Source of the DNA: an uncultured Lachnospiraceae bacterium
GTDB lineage: Bacteria > Bacillota > Clostridia > Lachnospirales > Lachnospiraceae
Reading direction: 5' to 3'
Assembly (NCBI GenBank): GCA_900544685.1
Contig: UQWA01000004.1
Location: 1-64,000, forward strand
DNA length: 64,000 bases
The position numbers and the translations under genes are program-made. How positions within the stretch are numbered: position 1 is the stretch's first letter; each line of letters begins with the position of its first letter. Below the pieces are notes generated by a model, which was not told the origin of the DNA, searched no databases, and saw only the letters and a program-made list of their open reading frames with translations. Below are positions 40,788-49,494 of the stretch, piece by piece.

Positions 40788-41846
40788 TTATTTTTCTCCA
40801 ATTCGAATCAGGACTTTGATATTTTCCGGTCCGTGCTGGATCAGATATTCAAATCCATCGTCCACCAGTGTATCCAGTGTCACTTCTCTGGTAATCAGTT
40901 CATCGACATTGATCTTGCCCTCTTTCATATACTCCAGTGCTGTGGCAATCTCATTCACATGTGCCTGGCTTGTATATAATACACATTCAGCTTCCTGCAG
41001 AGTATTCATATCAATCACAGGCTTCTTTCCAAATACGCCCATAATCATCAGCTTTGCTCCAGGCTTACTGATGCGGATTGCCTGATCCAGTGTCTGTTCT
41101 GCTCCGATGCATTCGTATACCACATCGGCAAGTCTGCCATCACTCCACTGCTGTACGAAGCTTTCCAGATCTGTTTTGGATGCATCCACGTAGGTACCGC
41201 CGTATTTTTCGATCAGCTCTTTTCGGTAGTCTCCGATACCGGATACCAGAATACGTCCTGCCCCTGCATACTTGGCACCAAAAAAGGCTGACAACCCGAT
41301 GATGCCAGGTCCGATCACTACCACATCTTTTCCTTTGATATCTCCCAGTAGATTAGTTGCATGTATACCACATGCCAGCGGTTCTGCAACAGCCGCATGA
41401 CGCTGGCTGACACCTTCCGGAATAGCAAACAGTTTTGCAGCTTCTACTACCACATAATCTGCAAATGCGCCATCATCCCCCACACCTAAAAAGCCAAGCT
41501 TCTGGCAGATATTATATCTTCCACTTCTGCAGGCTTCACAGACACCACAGGTCAGACTGCCGTTTGCCGTTACTTTGTCTCCTACATTCCATCCTTCCAC
41601 GCCTTCTCCCAGTTCTACAATTTCACCTGAGAACTCATGTCCAATGGTCAGCGGTGCCGTGCGCCCGGTGAGTCGGTGTGGTTTCTTTACCGGTATAAAG
41701 TTCGGGCCTTCGTATTCATGTCGGTCTGTCCCGCAGATTCCCGCCCAATCTACTTTAATCTTCACCTGTCCAGGTTTCGGTGACGGTTCTTTTACTTCTT
41801 CAATTCTGATATCTTTATATCCATGCCATACTGCTGCTTTCATCAT
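40788..41846 (-). CDS. zinc-dependent (R,R)-butanediol dehydrogenase-like oxidoreductase
   Basis: This 352-residue medium-chain dehydrogenase has the catalytic zinc Cys in GICGTDRHEYEG, then GHEFSG, structural zinc cysteines CGVCEACRSGRYNIC, and a nucleotide fold VVVIGPGIIGLSAF. The GPNFIPVKKPHRLTGR segment is typical of 2,3-butanediol dehydrogenases; sorbitol or threonine dehydrogenase activity is also possible. It is the last gene after the LIV-type transporter, 16 bp past livF, so it probably acts on a compound handled by that operon. Confidence 0.85.
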   Translation of the reverse strand: MMKAAVWHGYKDIRIEEVKEPSPKPGQVKIKVDWAGICGTDRHEYEGPNFIPVKKPHRLTGRTAPLTIGHEFSGEIVELGEGVEGWNVGDKVTANGSLTCGVCEACRSGRYNICQKLGFLGVGDDGAFADYVVVEAAKLFAIPEGVSQRHAAVAEPLACGIHATNLLGDIKGKDVVVIGPGIIGLSAFFGAKYAGAGRILVSGIGDYRKELIEKYGGTYVDASKTDLESFVQQWSDGRLADVVYECIGAEQTLDQAIRISKPGAKLMIMGVFGKKPVIDMNTLQEAECVLYTSQAHVNEIATALEYMKEGKINVDELITREVTLDTLVDDGFEYLIQHGPENIKVLIRIGEK

Positions 41847-41862
41847 CGTTATCCTTTCTGTC

Positions 41863-42576
41863 CTACTGTCCCAGATATGCTTCCATCAGGGTACTGTCTG
41901 CCAGTAATTCCTTACCGGTTCCTTCTGTTACAATATTTCCTACGTTCATCAAATAGGCTCTGTCACAAAGCTTTAGCGCCTTTCTTGCATTCTGTTCAAT
42001 CAGAAGAATGGTCGTTCCTTCCTCGTTGACTTCTTTCAAAATGTCCATGATCTGATTTACAATAATCGGTGCCAGTCCCAGTCCCGGCTCATCCAGCATC
42101 AGAAGCCTTGGTTTTGCCATCAGTCCGCGGGCAATTGCCAGCATTTGCTGTTCTCCTCCTGAAAGCAGTCCTCCATACTGGTTCTCACGTTCTTTCAGAC
42201 GTGGAAACATGGCGTAGACCCGCTCAAAATCCTTGCGAATTCCATCTTTATCATTTCTCAGACAGCATCCTACCTTCAGATTATCTTTTACAGACAATTT
42301 ATAGAAAATCTGTCTTCCTTCCGGTACGATCACCATACCGTTTTCCACTACCTGGTACGGCTTGGACGGCAATGGTTTTCCATCAAAGGTAATGGAACCA
42401 TTCAGGAACTTTTTCTCGCCGGAAAGACACTTCAGCAAAGTGGATTTTCCGGCTCCGTTTGCGCCAAGAACTGCTACAATCTCCCCTTCCTCTACTTCCA
42501 GGGAAATATCATGCAAGGCATGAATTCCGCCGTATGCGGCAGACAGATGTTCTACTCTCAATAATTCCTGTGCCAT
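41863..42576 (-). CDS. livF: LIV-type ABC transporter ATPase LivF
   Basis: This 237-residue ATPase has GANGAGKSTLL, the signature LSGGEQQMLAIARGLM and Walker B LLMLDEPGLGLAP. LivF and LivG power branched-chain amino acid or related uptake. The start overlaps the livG stop by 1 bp. Confidence 0.93.
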   Translation of the reverse strand: MAQELLRVEHLSAAYGGIHALHDISLEVEEGEIVAVLGANGAGKSTLLKCLSGEKKFLNGSITFDGKPLPSKPYQVVENGMVIVPEGRQIFYKLSVKDNLKVGCCLRNDKDGIRKDFERVYAMFPRLKERENQYGGLLSGGEQQMLAIARGLMAKPRLLMLDEPGLGLAPIIVNQIMDILKEVNEEGTTILLIEQNARKALKLCDRAYLMNVGNIVTEGTGKELLADSTLMEAYLGQ

Positions 42577-43346
42577 TATTCGTCTCCTCCCAGATATGCA
42601 GCGATAACTTCCGGATTCTTCTTAATCTCCTCTACAGTTCCTGCTGACAGTGTTTTACCAAAATTCAACACGGTACATGCATCGCACAGGCTGGTAACTA
42701 CATCCATGTGATGCTCTATCATGAGAATCGTAATCTGAAATCTTTCTTTTAATTCCCGGATAAATTCTACCAGCTCCAGTGACTCATCTGCATTCATTCC
42801 GGCTGCCGGCTCATCCAGAAGCAGAAGCTTCGGATTCGTTGCCATGGCTCTGGCAATCTCCAGCTTTCTCTGATGACCATAAGGAAGGCTGCTTGCCCTC
42901 TCTTCTCCCTTGTCTGCCAGTCCTACAATCTTCAGGAATTCCATGGCACGCTCTTCCGTCTCTTTGGTCACACGACGATAACGAGGAGTGCGAAGCAATG
43001 CATCTCCCAGATGGTATCCTGCATTCATGTTGCAGGATATCTCTACGTTACTCTTTACGGACAGATTCCCGAACAGACGGATATTCTGAAAAGTTCTGGC
43101 AATTCCCAGTCTTGCCGCCTGATGCGGCTCTACTTTGGTAATGTCCTTACCCTGAAACAGTATTTTTCCGGCATCCACATGGTAGATACCTGTTATCGTA
43201 TTAAAAATCGTGGTTTTTCCAGCTCCGTTTGGTCCGATCAGTCCGTACACCATCCCCGGCTCCACTTTCAGACTGAATTCATCGATTGCGCGTACTCCGC
43301 CGAACCGTTTTTCCACACCACGCATTTCAAGTATTGGTTCGCTCAT
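42576..43346 (-). CDS. livG: LIV-type ABC transporter ATPase LivG
   Basis: This 256-residue ATPase has GPNGAGKTTIFN, the atypical signature SSLPYGHQRKLEIARA usual for LivG, and LLLLDEPAAGMN. The C-terminal VIAAYLGGDE is characteristic of the HAAT family. Its start overlaps livM by 4 bp. Confidence 0.94.
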   Translation of the reverse strand: MSEPILEMRGVEKRFGGVRAIDEFSLKVEPGMVYGLIGPNGAGKTTIFNTITGIYHVDAGKILFQGKDITKVEPHQAARLGIARTFQNIRLFGNLSVKSNVEISCNMNAGYHLGDALLRTPRYRRVTKETEERAMEFLKIVGLADKGEERASSLPYGHQRKLEIARAMATNPKLLLLDEPAAGMNADESLELVEFIRELKERFQITILMIEHHMDVVTSLCDACTVLNFGKTLSAGTVEEIKKNPEVIAAYLGGDE

Positions 43347-44230
43347 TCTTTCTGCTCCTTTGCTGTTTTACTTTTTCCAGAGTTCGTAATTCTGGCAATC
43401 AGACGTTTCAGGCTGAACTCCCGGTATCCGTATAATCCGTCCGGACGTAAAAGTATCATGAGTACTACTGCGATTCCGTAAAACAGCATACGGTATTCTG
43501 ACATACTTCGGAAGATCTCCGGCAGGATCTGTACAATGATCGTTCCCAGCACACTTCCGGTCAGACTTCCAAGTCCTCCAAGGACCGTGGTAATTACCAG
43601 TTCACTGCTCTTGCCCAGATTGAACAGGGTTGGTGTAATGAAACGGAGGTAATGCGCATACAGTCCGCCAGCCCATCCTGCATAGATGGCACTGAATACA
43701 AAAGACATTTTCTTATAACGAACCACGTTTATACCGTTTGCTGCCGCTGCCAGTTCATTTTCACGAATGGCCGATAAGGCCTGTCCGTATCTGGAATGGA
43801 TGAAATTCCAGGCAATGATGAATGCCAGTACTGTGCAGGTTACTGCTACAACACCTGTGGTTTTGTAAGGAATATTAGAGTAGCCGTTGGCTCCTCCGGT
43901 AATATTTTTCGTATAGTTAAATAAGACTCTGACACACTCTCCAAATCCCAGACAGCTGATCAGGAAATAATCGCCTCTTAAACGGATGGTCAGACTTCCC
44001 AGTACATAAGATACTGCTCCCGCTGCCGCTGCCCCGATCAGAATGGATACCACAAACGGCATATGGTATTCTACACTGCAGATCGCAGCTGCATAAGCAC
44101 CGATGGACATGAATCCGGCATTTCCAAAGGAAAACAGCCGGGTAAATCCAGTCAGTACGGACATTCCCAGAACCGCAATCATATTCACACAGCAAATTAT
44201 TAAAACACCTTCCTGAAATGAATTTAACAT
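43343..44230 (-). CDS. livM: LIV-type ABC transporter permease LivM
   Basis: This 295-residue membrane protein has about eight helices and family motifs GNAGFMSIGAYAAA and GGLGSLTGSVLGTI. It forms the channel with LivH. GGAGGAG precedes its ATG. The C-terminus is a charged cytosolic tail. Confidence 0.93.
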   Translation of the reverse strand: MLNSFQEGVLIICCVNMIAVLGMSVLTGFTRLFSFGNAGFMSIGAYAAAICSVEYHMPFVVSILIGAAAAGAVSYVLGSLTIRLRGDYFLISCLGFGECVRVLFNYTKNITGGANGYSNIPYKTTGVVAVTCTVLAFIIAWNFIHSRYGQALSAIRENELAAAANGINVVRYKKMSFVFSAIYAGWAGGLYAHYLRFITPTLFNLGKSSELVITTVLGGLGSLTGSVLGTIIVQILPEIFRSMSEYRMLFYGIAVVLMILLRPDGLYGYREFSLKRLIARITNSGKSKTAKEQKE

Positions 44231-44242
44231 GTTCTTCTCCTC

Positions 44243-45121
44243 CTATGCTTTTTCCTGTACGTCTACGCCGAATAATCCACTTGGACGAACCAGCAGAATC
44301 AGAATCAGCAGACAGAATGAAATCAGGTCACGAAGACCGGAACTGATATATCCGGATACGACAGTCTCGATCAGTCCCAGAAGTACGGCACCTGCAATGG
44401 CTCCGGGAACGCTTCCCAGACCTCCGATGACAGATGCGATAAATGCCTTCAGTCCCACATTTCCCATAGTCGGATAAATATTATATTTCATACCATACAT
44501 AATACCTGCAAGACCTGCCAGTGCTCCCGCCAGCATGAATACCACTGCAATGACACGGTCGATCTTTACTCCCAAAAGCCCGGCTGTCCGGCTGCTGCAG
44601 GCTACTGCTCTTACATGCAGGCCGAATTTACTCTTATTTATAATAAGAAGTAATATCACCAGCGCTATTGCAGAAAGTCCAAGACAGAGCATATCGGTCG
44701 TTCCAATATAGATCCCGTCAAAATTGATGGTTCCTACAGAAAAGATCTTCGGAAGCTGTTTGAACTTCGATCCCCAGATAACATTTGCCAAGTTCTGATA
44801 AGTAGTGGATAATCCCATTGCTGCAATCATCAGGAACATATTTGGTGAACCGTTGTTTCGGATCTTGCGGTAGGCAATCTTCTCATTGAGAAAACTGATC
44901 ACTGCTGCACCGCCGATTCCAAGCACGCAGGACAGCCAGTACGGCATATTATTCACTGTGGTTGCCATAAAACATACATAGGCTCCCAGCATACAGACTT
45001 CTCCATGTGCCCAGTTGGAAAAATCCAGTAAACTGTAAACAAGCGCATATCCAGATGCAATCAATGCATACACACTTCCGATGGAAATTCCGGTAATGAT
45101 CTGCTGAATCAATATCTTCAT
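44243..45121 (-). CDS. livH: LIV-type ABC transporter permease LivH
   Basis: This 292-residue permease has about eight helices and the motifs FSNWAHGEVCMLGAYVCF and IGGLGSVPGAIAGAVLLG. It starts 130 bp after the binding protein gene, across a large hairpin that should lower its expression relative to the binding protein. Confidence 0.94.
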   Translation of the reverse strand: MKILIQQIITGISIGSVYALIASGYALVYSLLDFSNWAHGEVCMLGAYVCFMATTVNNMPYWLSCVLGIGGAAVISFLNEKIAYRKIRNNGSPNMFLMIAAMGLSTTYQNLANVIWGSKFKQLPKIFSVGTINFDGIYIGTTDMLCLGLSAIALVILLLIINKSKFGLHVRAVACSSRTAGLLGVKIDRVIAVVFMLAGALAGLAGIMYGMKYNIYPTMGNVGLKAFIASVIGGLGSVPGAIAGAVLLGLIETVVSGYISSGLRDLISFCLLILILLVRPSGLFGVDVQEKA

Positions 45122-45161
45122 TTTTTCGTCTCCTCATCTGTTTCTTGTTTTATTAATAAAA

Positions 45162-45233
45162 AGCAGACCCAAGACCGGAAACGGATACTTTTACCTGTTA
45201 CGGTTCTGGTATCCCACCCCCGGTCTCGCTGCT
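45162..45233 (-). terminator. intercistronic hairpin between livK and livH
   Basis: The outer arms AGCAG..GACCGG and CCGGTC..CTGCT and the inner arms GGATAC / GTATCC make a long stem-loop with TTTTTATT after it on the minus strand. It probably acts as a partial terminator or mRNA stabiliser. Confidence 0.78.
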
Positions 45234-45252
45234 TTTCTTATTTTATTCTTTT

Positions 45253-46419
45253 TTATTTACTTTCCGGATCATAAATTCCCACATACTGTACTTCGTTGTC
45301 TTTGACTTCGAAGATTGCTGCATCTCTGCTTGGATTGTGGGTTGCCGGATCAACACTCATGTGTCCCAGAAGTCCGTCAAAGCTGTCGGTTGCCTCTAAC
45401 TGATCGCGGATAGCCTTTGGATCATCACTTCCGGCTGCTTCGATTGCCTGTTTAATCCACTGTACGCCATCATTTCCATAGAGGCATTCGCTTTCCAGTG
45501 CTACGTTGTATTCTTTCTGATAAACTTCTCCATACGCTGCTGCATCCGGAAGATTGAAACCAGGTCTGGATACGTAATAACATCCTTCCAGTGCACCATT
45601 GGACAGATCAATCAGTTCTGTAGTATCCCAGCCGTCTGCTCCGAAGAATACACTTGTGATACCCAGCTCTCTTGCCTGCTGTGCAATCAGGCAGACATTT
45701 TCATAATTCCATGGGATAAAAACTACATCTGGCTGTGCCGCTGCGATCTTGGTAAGCTGTGCACGGAAATCATTGTCTCCGTTCTGTGCTTCTTCAGAAG
45801 CTACCAGTTCACCACCCAGATCGGTAAAGGTCTGAACCATATAATCACCAACACTGGTACTGTAGCTGTCTGTGATATCTTCAATGACTGCACAGGTCTT
45901 CAGTCCCAGTTCATTGTATGCATAAGTTCCTGCCAGATACCCCATATAAGAGTCGATAAAGCATAATCGGAAAGAGTACGGATGCAGATTACCGTCTGAA
46001 TCCACCGTTACCTGATCATTGGATGCTGCTGTAGCAATTACCGGGACCTCCAGTTCGTCTGCAACGGCTGCAATGGCAATGTTGCAGCTGGAGAAGTTGG
46101 TTCCTACTACTGCGCATACGCCTTCTTCTTCCACCAGCTTTTTGTAAGCTGTAACAGAATCATCCGGAGCTCCTTTTCCATCCAGGCCAATGATCTGAAC
46201 TTCTCTGCCAAGGATGCCGCCTTCTTCATTGATCTGTTTTGCAGTCAGTTCCATTCCGTTTAATCCTGCCTGTCCCCAGAGAGCGGTGTCTCCAGAAAGG
46301 GCTCCTACATATCCGATCTTAATCGGATTCTCTGTATCCAGATCCTGAGCAAATGCTCCGCAGCCTAAGGCAAGTGTCAATGCGGCTGCTGCTGTAACGG
46401 TAAGTACTCTTTTTTTCAT
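45253..46419 (-). CDS. livK: LIV-type ABC transporter substrate-binding protein
   Basis: This 388-residue type I periplasmic-binding fold protein starts at the ATG at 46417-46419, with AGGAG 8 bp upstream. The signal peptide ends ..GCGAFAQDLDTENP; the Cys does not sit in a standard lipobox (AlaLeuGly before it), while AFA-Q is a good signal peptidase I site, so lipid anchoring is doubtful. The ligand pocket includes IKIGYVGALSGDTALWGQAG and GTNFSSCNIA. Family members bind branched-chain amino acids, amides or urea; which one is unclear. It lies 95 bp after metY with no terminator between. Confidence 0.9.
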   Translation of the reverse strand: MKKRVLTVTAAAALTLALGCGAFAQDLDTENPIKIGYVGALSGDTALWGQAGLNGMELTAKQINEEGGILGREVQIIGLDGKGAPDDSVTAYKKLVEEEGVCAVVGTNFSSCNIAIAAVADELEVPVIATAASNDQVTVDSDGNLHPYSFRLCFIDSYMGYLAGTYAYNELGLKTCAVIEDITDSYSTSVGDYMVQTFTDLGGELVASEEAQNGDNDFRAQLTKIAAAQPDVVFIPWNYENVCLIAQQARELGITSVFFGADGWDTTELIDLSNGALEGCYYVSRPGFNLPDAAAYGEVYQKEYNVALESECLYGNDGVQWIKQAIEAAGSDDPKAIRDQLEATDSFDGLLGHMSVDPATHNPSRDAAIFEVKDNEVQYVGIYDPESK

Positions 46420-46514
46420 AATTTTTCTCCTCTTGTCATTCTTTTTTCTTGTCATCCTTTTCCATGTTTTCATGAATTGTTCCGTGCTATGCACTCCCAC
46501 AATCCATCCCGAAT

Positions 46515-47819
46515 TTATTTTACTGCTTCGAAAGCTGCATCCAGTGCTGCAATCAGGTCTTCCACTTTTTCAATACCGATGGAAAGACGGATGGTGTTTG
46601 GTTTGATACCCTGATCTAACAGTTCTTCTTCGGTACACTGACTGTGTGTGGTAGTTGCCGGATGGATTACCAGAGATTTTACATCGGCTACATTTGCCAG
46701 CAGTGAGAAGATGGACAGATGATCGATAAAGTTCTGTGCTGTCTTTTCATCACCTTTGATCTCAAATGTGAAGATAGATCCACCACCGTTTGGAAGGTAT
46801 TTTTTGTAAAGTTCGTGGCTTGGTTCGCTTGGCAGTGATGGATGATGTACTGCTTCTACCTGTGGATGATTGTTCAGGTATTCTACGATCTTCAGTGCAT
46901 TGCTTACATGTCTCTCTACTCTCAGTGACAGTGTTTCCAGTCCCTGCAGGAAAATAAATGCATGGAATGGGGAAAGTGTTGCTCCTGTATCACGAAGAAG
47001 TACTGCACGGATGTATGTTACAAATGCTGCAGGTCCTGCTGCTTCGCTGAAGGATACTCCGTGGTAGCTTGGGTTTGGATCTGAGATCCATGGATATTTT
47101 CCGGATGCCTTCCAGTCAAAGTTTCCTCCGTCGATGATCACACCACCGATGGCTGTTCCGTGACCGCCGATGAACTTGGTTGCAGAATGTACCACGATAT
47201 CTGCGCCATATTCCAGTGGGCGGATCAGGAACGGTGTTGCAAATGTAGAGTCCACTACCAGTGGAATGTTATGTGCATGTGCTACTTTTGCAACTGCTTC
47301 GATATCAATCAGATTAGAATTCGGATTGCCCAGTGTCTCAATGAAGATTGCTTTTGTATTTTCCTGAATAGCGGCTTCAAAGGATCCTTCCATTTCCGGA
47401 TCAACGAATGTAGTTGTGATACCAGATGTCAGTGGAAGTGTATGTGCCAGAAGATTGGACGTTCCTCCGTAGATTGTCTTTGCTGCTACGATATGTTCTC
47501 CTGATTTTGCCAGTGCCTGGAATGTATAAGAGATAGCTGCTGCTCCGGATGCTACTGCCAGTGCTGCGCTTCCGCCTTCCAGAGCTGCGATACGTTCTTC
47601 AAATACGCTCTCTGTCGGGTTGGTCAGTCTTCCATAGATATTACCTGCATCTCTGAGACCAAATCTGTCTGCTGCATGCTGTGAATTATGGAATACATAA
47701 GAAGTTGTTGCATAGATTGGAACGGCTCTTGCATCGGTTACCGGATCAGCCTGTTCCTGTCCGATGTGTAGCTGTTTTGTTTCAAATCCCCAGTTTTTAG
47801 AATCGTTAATGTTTGACAT
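46515..47819 (-). CDS. metY: O-acetylhomoserine sulfhydrylase
   Basis: MetY (434 residues) makes homocysteine from O-acetylhomoserine and sulfide, the last step before methionine. The PLP lysine lies in VVHSATKFIGGHG, and the glycine/Ala-rich GGSAALAVASGAAAI region and DSTFATPFL are typical of the Cys/Met-metabolism PLP family. It has its own promoter with a dyad in the spacer. Because no terminator follows, it may be co-transcribed with the LIV-type transporter, an unusual pairing. Confidence 0.95.
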   Translation of the reverse strand: MSNINDSKNWGFETKQLHIGQEQADPVTDARAVPIYATTSYVFHNSQHAADRFGLRDAGNIYGRLTNPTESVFEERIAALEGGSAALAVASGAAAISYTFQALAKSGEHIVAAKTIYGGTSNLLAHTLPLTSGITTTFVDPEMEGSFEAAIQENTKAIFIETLGNPNSNLIDIEAVAKVAHAHNIPLVVDSTFATPFLIRPLEYGADIVVHSATKFIGGHGTAIGGVIIDGGNFDWKASGKYPWISDPNPSYHGVSFSEAAGPAAFVTYIRAVLLRDTGATLSPFHAFIFLQGLETLSLRVERHVSNALKIVEYLNNHPQVEAVHHPSLPSEPSHELYKKYLPNGGGSIFTFEIKGDEKTAQNFIDHLSIFSLLANVADVKSLVIHPATTTHSQCTEEELLDQGIKPNTIRLSIGIEKVEDLIAALDAAFEAVK

Positions 47820-47882
47820 GATTGTTTTCCTCCGTGTTCTCTATGTTATATTTCGATGTGTTTTTCGTTTTTTGATGTAATC

Positions 47883-47911
47883 ATATTAACACAGTAGGTT
47901 AATGCTGTCTA
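47883..47911 (-). promoter_or_regulatory. metY promoter with internal dyad
   Basis: TAGACA (47906-47911) and TAATAT (47883-47888) are 17 bp apart on the minus strand. The inverted repeat ATTAAC-N7-GTTAAT (47885-47903) overlaps the spacer and the -10, a likely operator for a sulfur or methionine regulator. No S-box or SAM riboswitch is seen. Confidence 0.6.
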
Positions 47912-47920
47912 ATATATGGA

Positions 47921-47963
47921 AAAAATACCCTGTTATAGTTTGAATCTATAACAGGGTATTTTT
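47921..47963 (-). terminator. second terminator between the tRNA operon and metY
   Basis: An 18-bp perfect stem AAAAATACCCTGTTATAG / CTATAACAGGGTATTTTT lies upstream of the metY promoter, insulating metY from tRNA transcription. It works on both strands. Confidence 0.88.
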
Positions 47964-48018
47964 TATCAATAAGGAATTCTAGAAGTTGTGTGTAAAAATG
48001 ATATTCTAACAAAGAAAA

Positions 48019-48041
48019 AGCCTGGACAAACTGTCCAAGCT
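48019..48041 (-). terminator. terminator of the tRNA-Val/tRNA-Met operon
   Basis: The stem AGCTTGGACA / TGTCCAGGCT (one G-T pair) with a 3-nt loop is followed by TTTTTC on the minus strand, right after tRNA-Met. Confidence 0.85.
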
Positions 48042-48047
48042 ATGTAG

Positions 48048-48121
48048 TAGCGGAAGGGAGATTTGAACTCTCGACACCACGGGTATGAACCGTGTGCTCT
48101 AGCCAACTGAGCTATTCCGCC
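48048..48121 (-). tRNA. tRNA-Met (anticodon CAT)
   Basis: The cloverleaf has acceptor GGCGGAA / TTCCGCT, D arm AGCTCAGTTGGCTAGAGC, anticodon stem CACGG / CCGTG with loop TTCATAC, and T arm GAGAG-TTCAAAT-CTCCC with imperfect pairing. The features fit elongator Met rather than initiator or tRNA-Ile2. CCA is not encoded. Confidence 0.95.
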
Positions 48122-48156
48122 ATATTCTGCTTTTGTGATCGATTCCGAAAAATAAG

Positions 48157-48229
48157 TGGGGCCTACAGGGCTCGAACCTGTGACCCTCTGCTTGTAAGGC
48201 AGATGCTCTCCCAGCTGAGCTAAGACCCC
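48157..48229 (-). tRNA. tRNA-Val (anticodon TAC)
   Basis: The cloverleaf has acceptor GGGGTCT / AGGCCCC, anticodon stem TCTGC / GCAGA with loop CTTACAA, and T arm ACAGG-TTCGAGC-CCTGT. It is first in a two-tRNA operon; tRNA-Met follows 35 bp later. CCA is not encoded. Confidence 0.97.
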
Positions 48230-48259
48230 ACGATGCTCGGTTCTCTCGAACACTTCATT

Positions 48260-48288
48260 ATTATACAATGACTTACGCTATTCGTCAA
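48260..48288 (-). promoter_or_regulatory. promoter of the tRNA-Val/tRNA-Met operon
   Basis: TTGACG (48283-48288) and a perfect TATAAT (48260-48265) lie 17 bp apart on the minus strand, about 30 bp before tRNA-Val. Confidence 0.88.
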
Positions 48289-48315
48289 GCATTTTTTTAT
48301 TTTTTTCAAAAAATG

Positions 48316-48339
48316 TGGCACCCAAAAAAACAGGTGCCA
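48316..48339 (-). terminator. terminator of ddh
   Basis: The stem TGGCACC / GGTGCCA with an A/T-rich loop is followed by TTTTTT on the minus strand, 15 bp after the ddh stop. Confidence 0.85.
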
Positions 48340-48353
48340 TATTTTGTTTCTTT

Positions 48354-49340
48354 TTACAGTAGATGTGCACGGATCTCTTCTCCGCTCATTGCGGACAGAT
48401 ATGCCGGTGCGATATCAAATACGGTCTTACATCCTGATACGCCTTCATCTGCCAGTCTCTTGGCTGCTCTTGCATAAGCTACCAGAATGCTGGATGTGAA
48501 CTCCGGATTGGAATCCAGTTTCAGTCTGTACTCAATGATATGTTTGTTAGTTCCGTCTCCTGTTGCACCACTGCGAATAACAAATCCACCATGTGGAATT
48601 CCTTTATGGTTCTTGTCCAGTTCTTCCTGTGAAATGAAATGAACCGTTGTATCATAATCTGCGAAGTAATTCGGCATAGTTACAATGTCGTGTTCGATCC
48701 GCTTCAGATCTGCACCTTCTTTCGCTACTACATAGCATTCTCTGGTGTGTTTCTGTCTGGTGGTCAGTTCCGGATTCTCACCGTTACGAACTGCTTCTAC
48801 TGCTGCTTCTACCGGAACAGTATACTGTCTTGCATCCTGTACACCTTCTACACGTCTGATAGCATCAGAATGTCCCTGGCTGACTCCGCGTCCCCAGAAG
48901 GTATAGTCCTTTCCTTCCGGAAGAATCACATTACCATAGAGACGATTCAGAGAAAACATTCCCGGATCCCAGCCCACAGAGATGATTCCTACATGTCCGC
49001 TTTCTTTTGCAGCTGCATCTACATTGGCAAAATGCTCCGGAATTCTTGCATGAGTATCAAAACTGTCTACTACGTTAAACATCTTTGCAATCTCCGGTGT
49101 CTGCTTTGGCAGGTCTGTAGCACTTCCGCCGCATACGATGCAGACATCAATGTCATCTTTATGTGCTGCCAGTTCACTGACCGGATATACTTTTCCACCT
49201 TCTGTGGTGATCTTCACTGTTGCAGGATCACGTCTGGTGAATACACCAGCCATCTCGCAGTCCGGGTTCTGCTTAATTGCAGCTTCCACACCACGTCCGA
49301 TATTTCCATATCCAATAATACCAATTCTTACTTTGCTCAT
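48354..49340 (-). CDS. ddh: meso-diaminopimelate dehydrogenase
   Basis: Ddh (328 residues) reductively aminates tetrahydrodipicolinate to meso-diaminopimelate in one NADPH-dependent step, for lysine and peptidoglycan. IGIIGYGNIGRGVEAAI is the NADPH fold, GWDPGMFSLNRLYG and GRGVSQGHSDAIRR are active-site regions. The start at 49340 has AAAGGAG about 10 bp upstream; an ATG at 49403 in the same frame lacks one. It stands alone downstream of the arabinose locus. Confidence 0.95.
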   Translation of the reverse strand: MSKVRIGIIGYGNIGRGVEAAIKQNPDCEMAGVFTRRDPATVKITTEGGKVYPVSELAAHKDDIDVCIVCGGSATDLPKQTPEIAKMFNVVDSFDTHARIPEHFANVDAAAKESGHVGIISVGWDPGMFSLNRLYGNVILPEGKDYTFWGRGVSQGHSDAIRRVEGVQDARQYTVPVEAAVEAVRNGENPELTTRQKHTRECYVVAKEGADLKRIEHDIVTMPNYFADYDTTVHFISQEELDKNHKGIPHGGFVIRSGATGDGTNKHIIEYRLKLDSNPEFTSSILVAYARAAKRLADEGVSGCKTVFDIAPAYLSAMSGEEIRAHLL

Positions 49341-49494
49341 ATCCTTAAATCTCCTTTTATTTAAAGTCAAAAAGTGTCCAGTTTTTCGACTCTTGGTTAT
49401 CATTACGGACTATATCATATCACAATCATATACACCATGCAAATTAAGAAAATGTGTGATACTTATGCATTTTATTAATTTAAAACCTGCTTTT

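Noticed and set aside
47820..47882. SAM (S-box) riboswitch before metY
   Set aside because: The leader is only about 60 nt and has no S-box features.
47966..48268. 100-codon open frame on the minus strand
   Set aside because: Runs across tRNA-Val and tRNA-Met.
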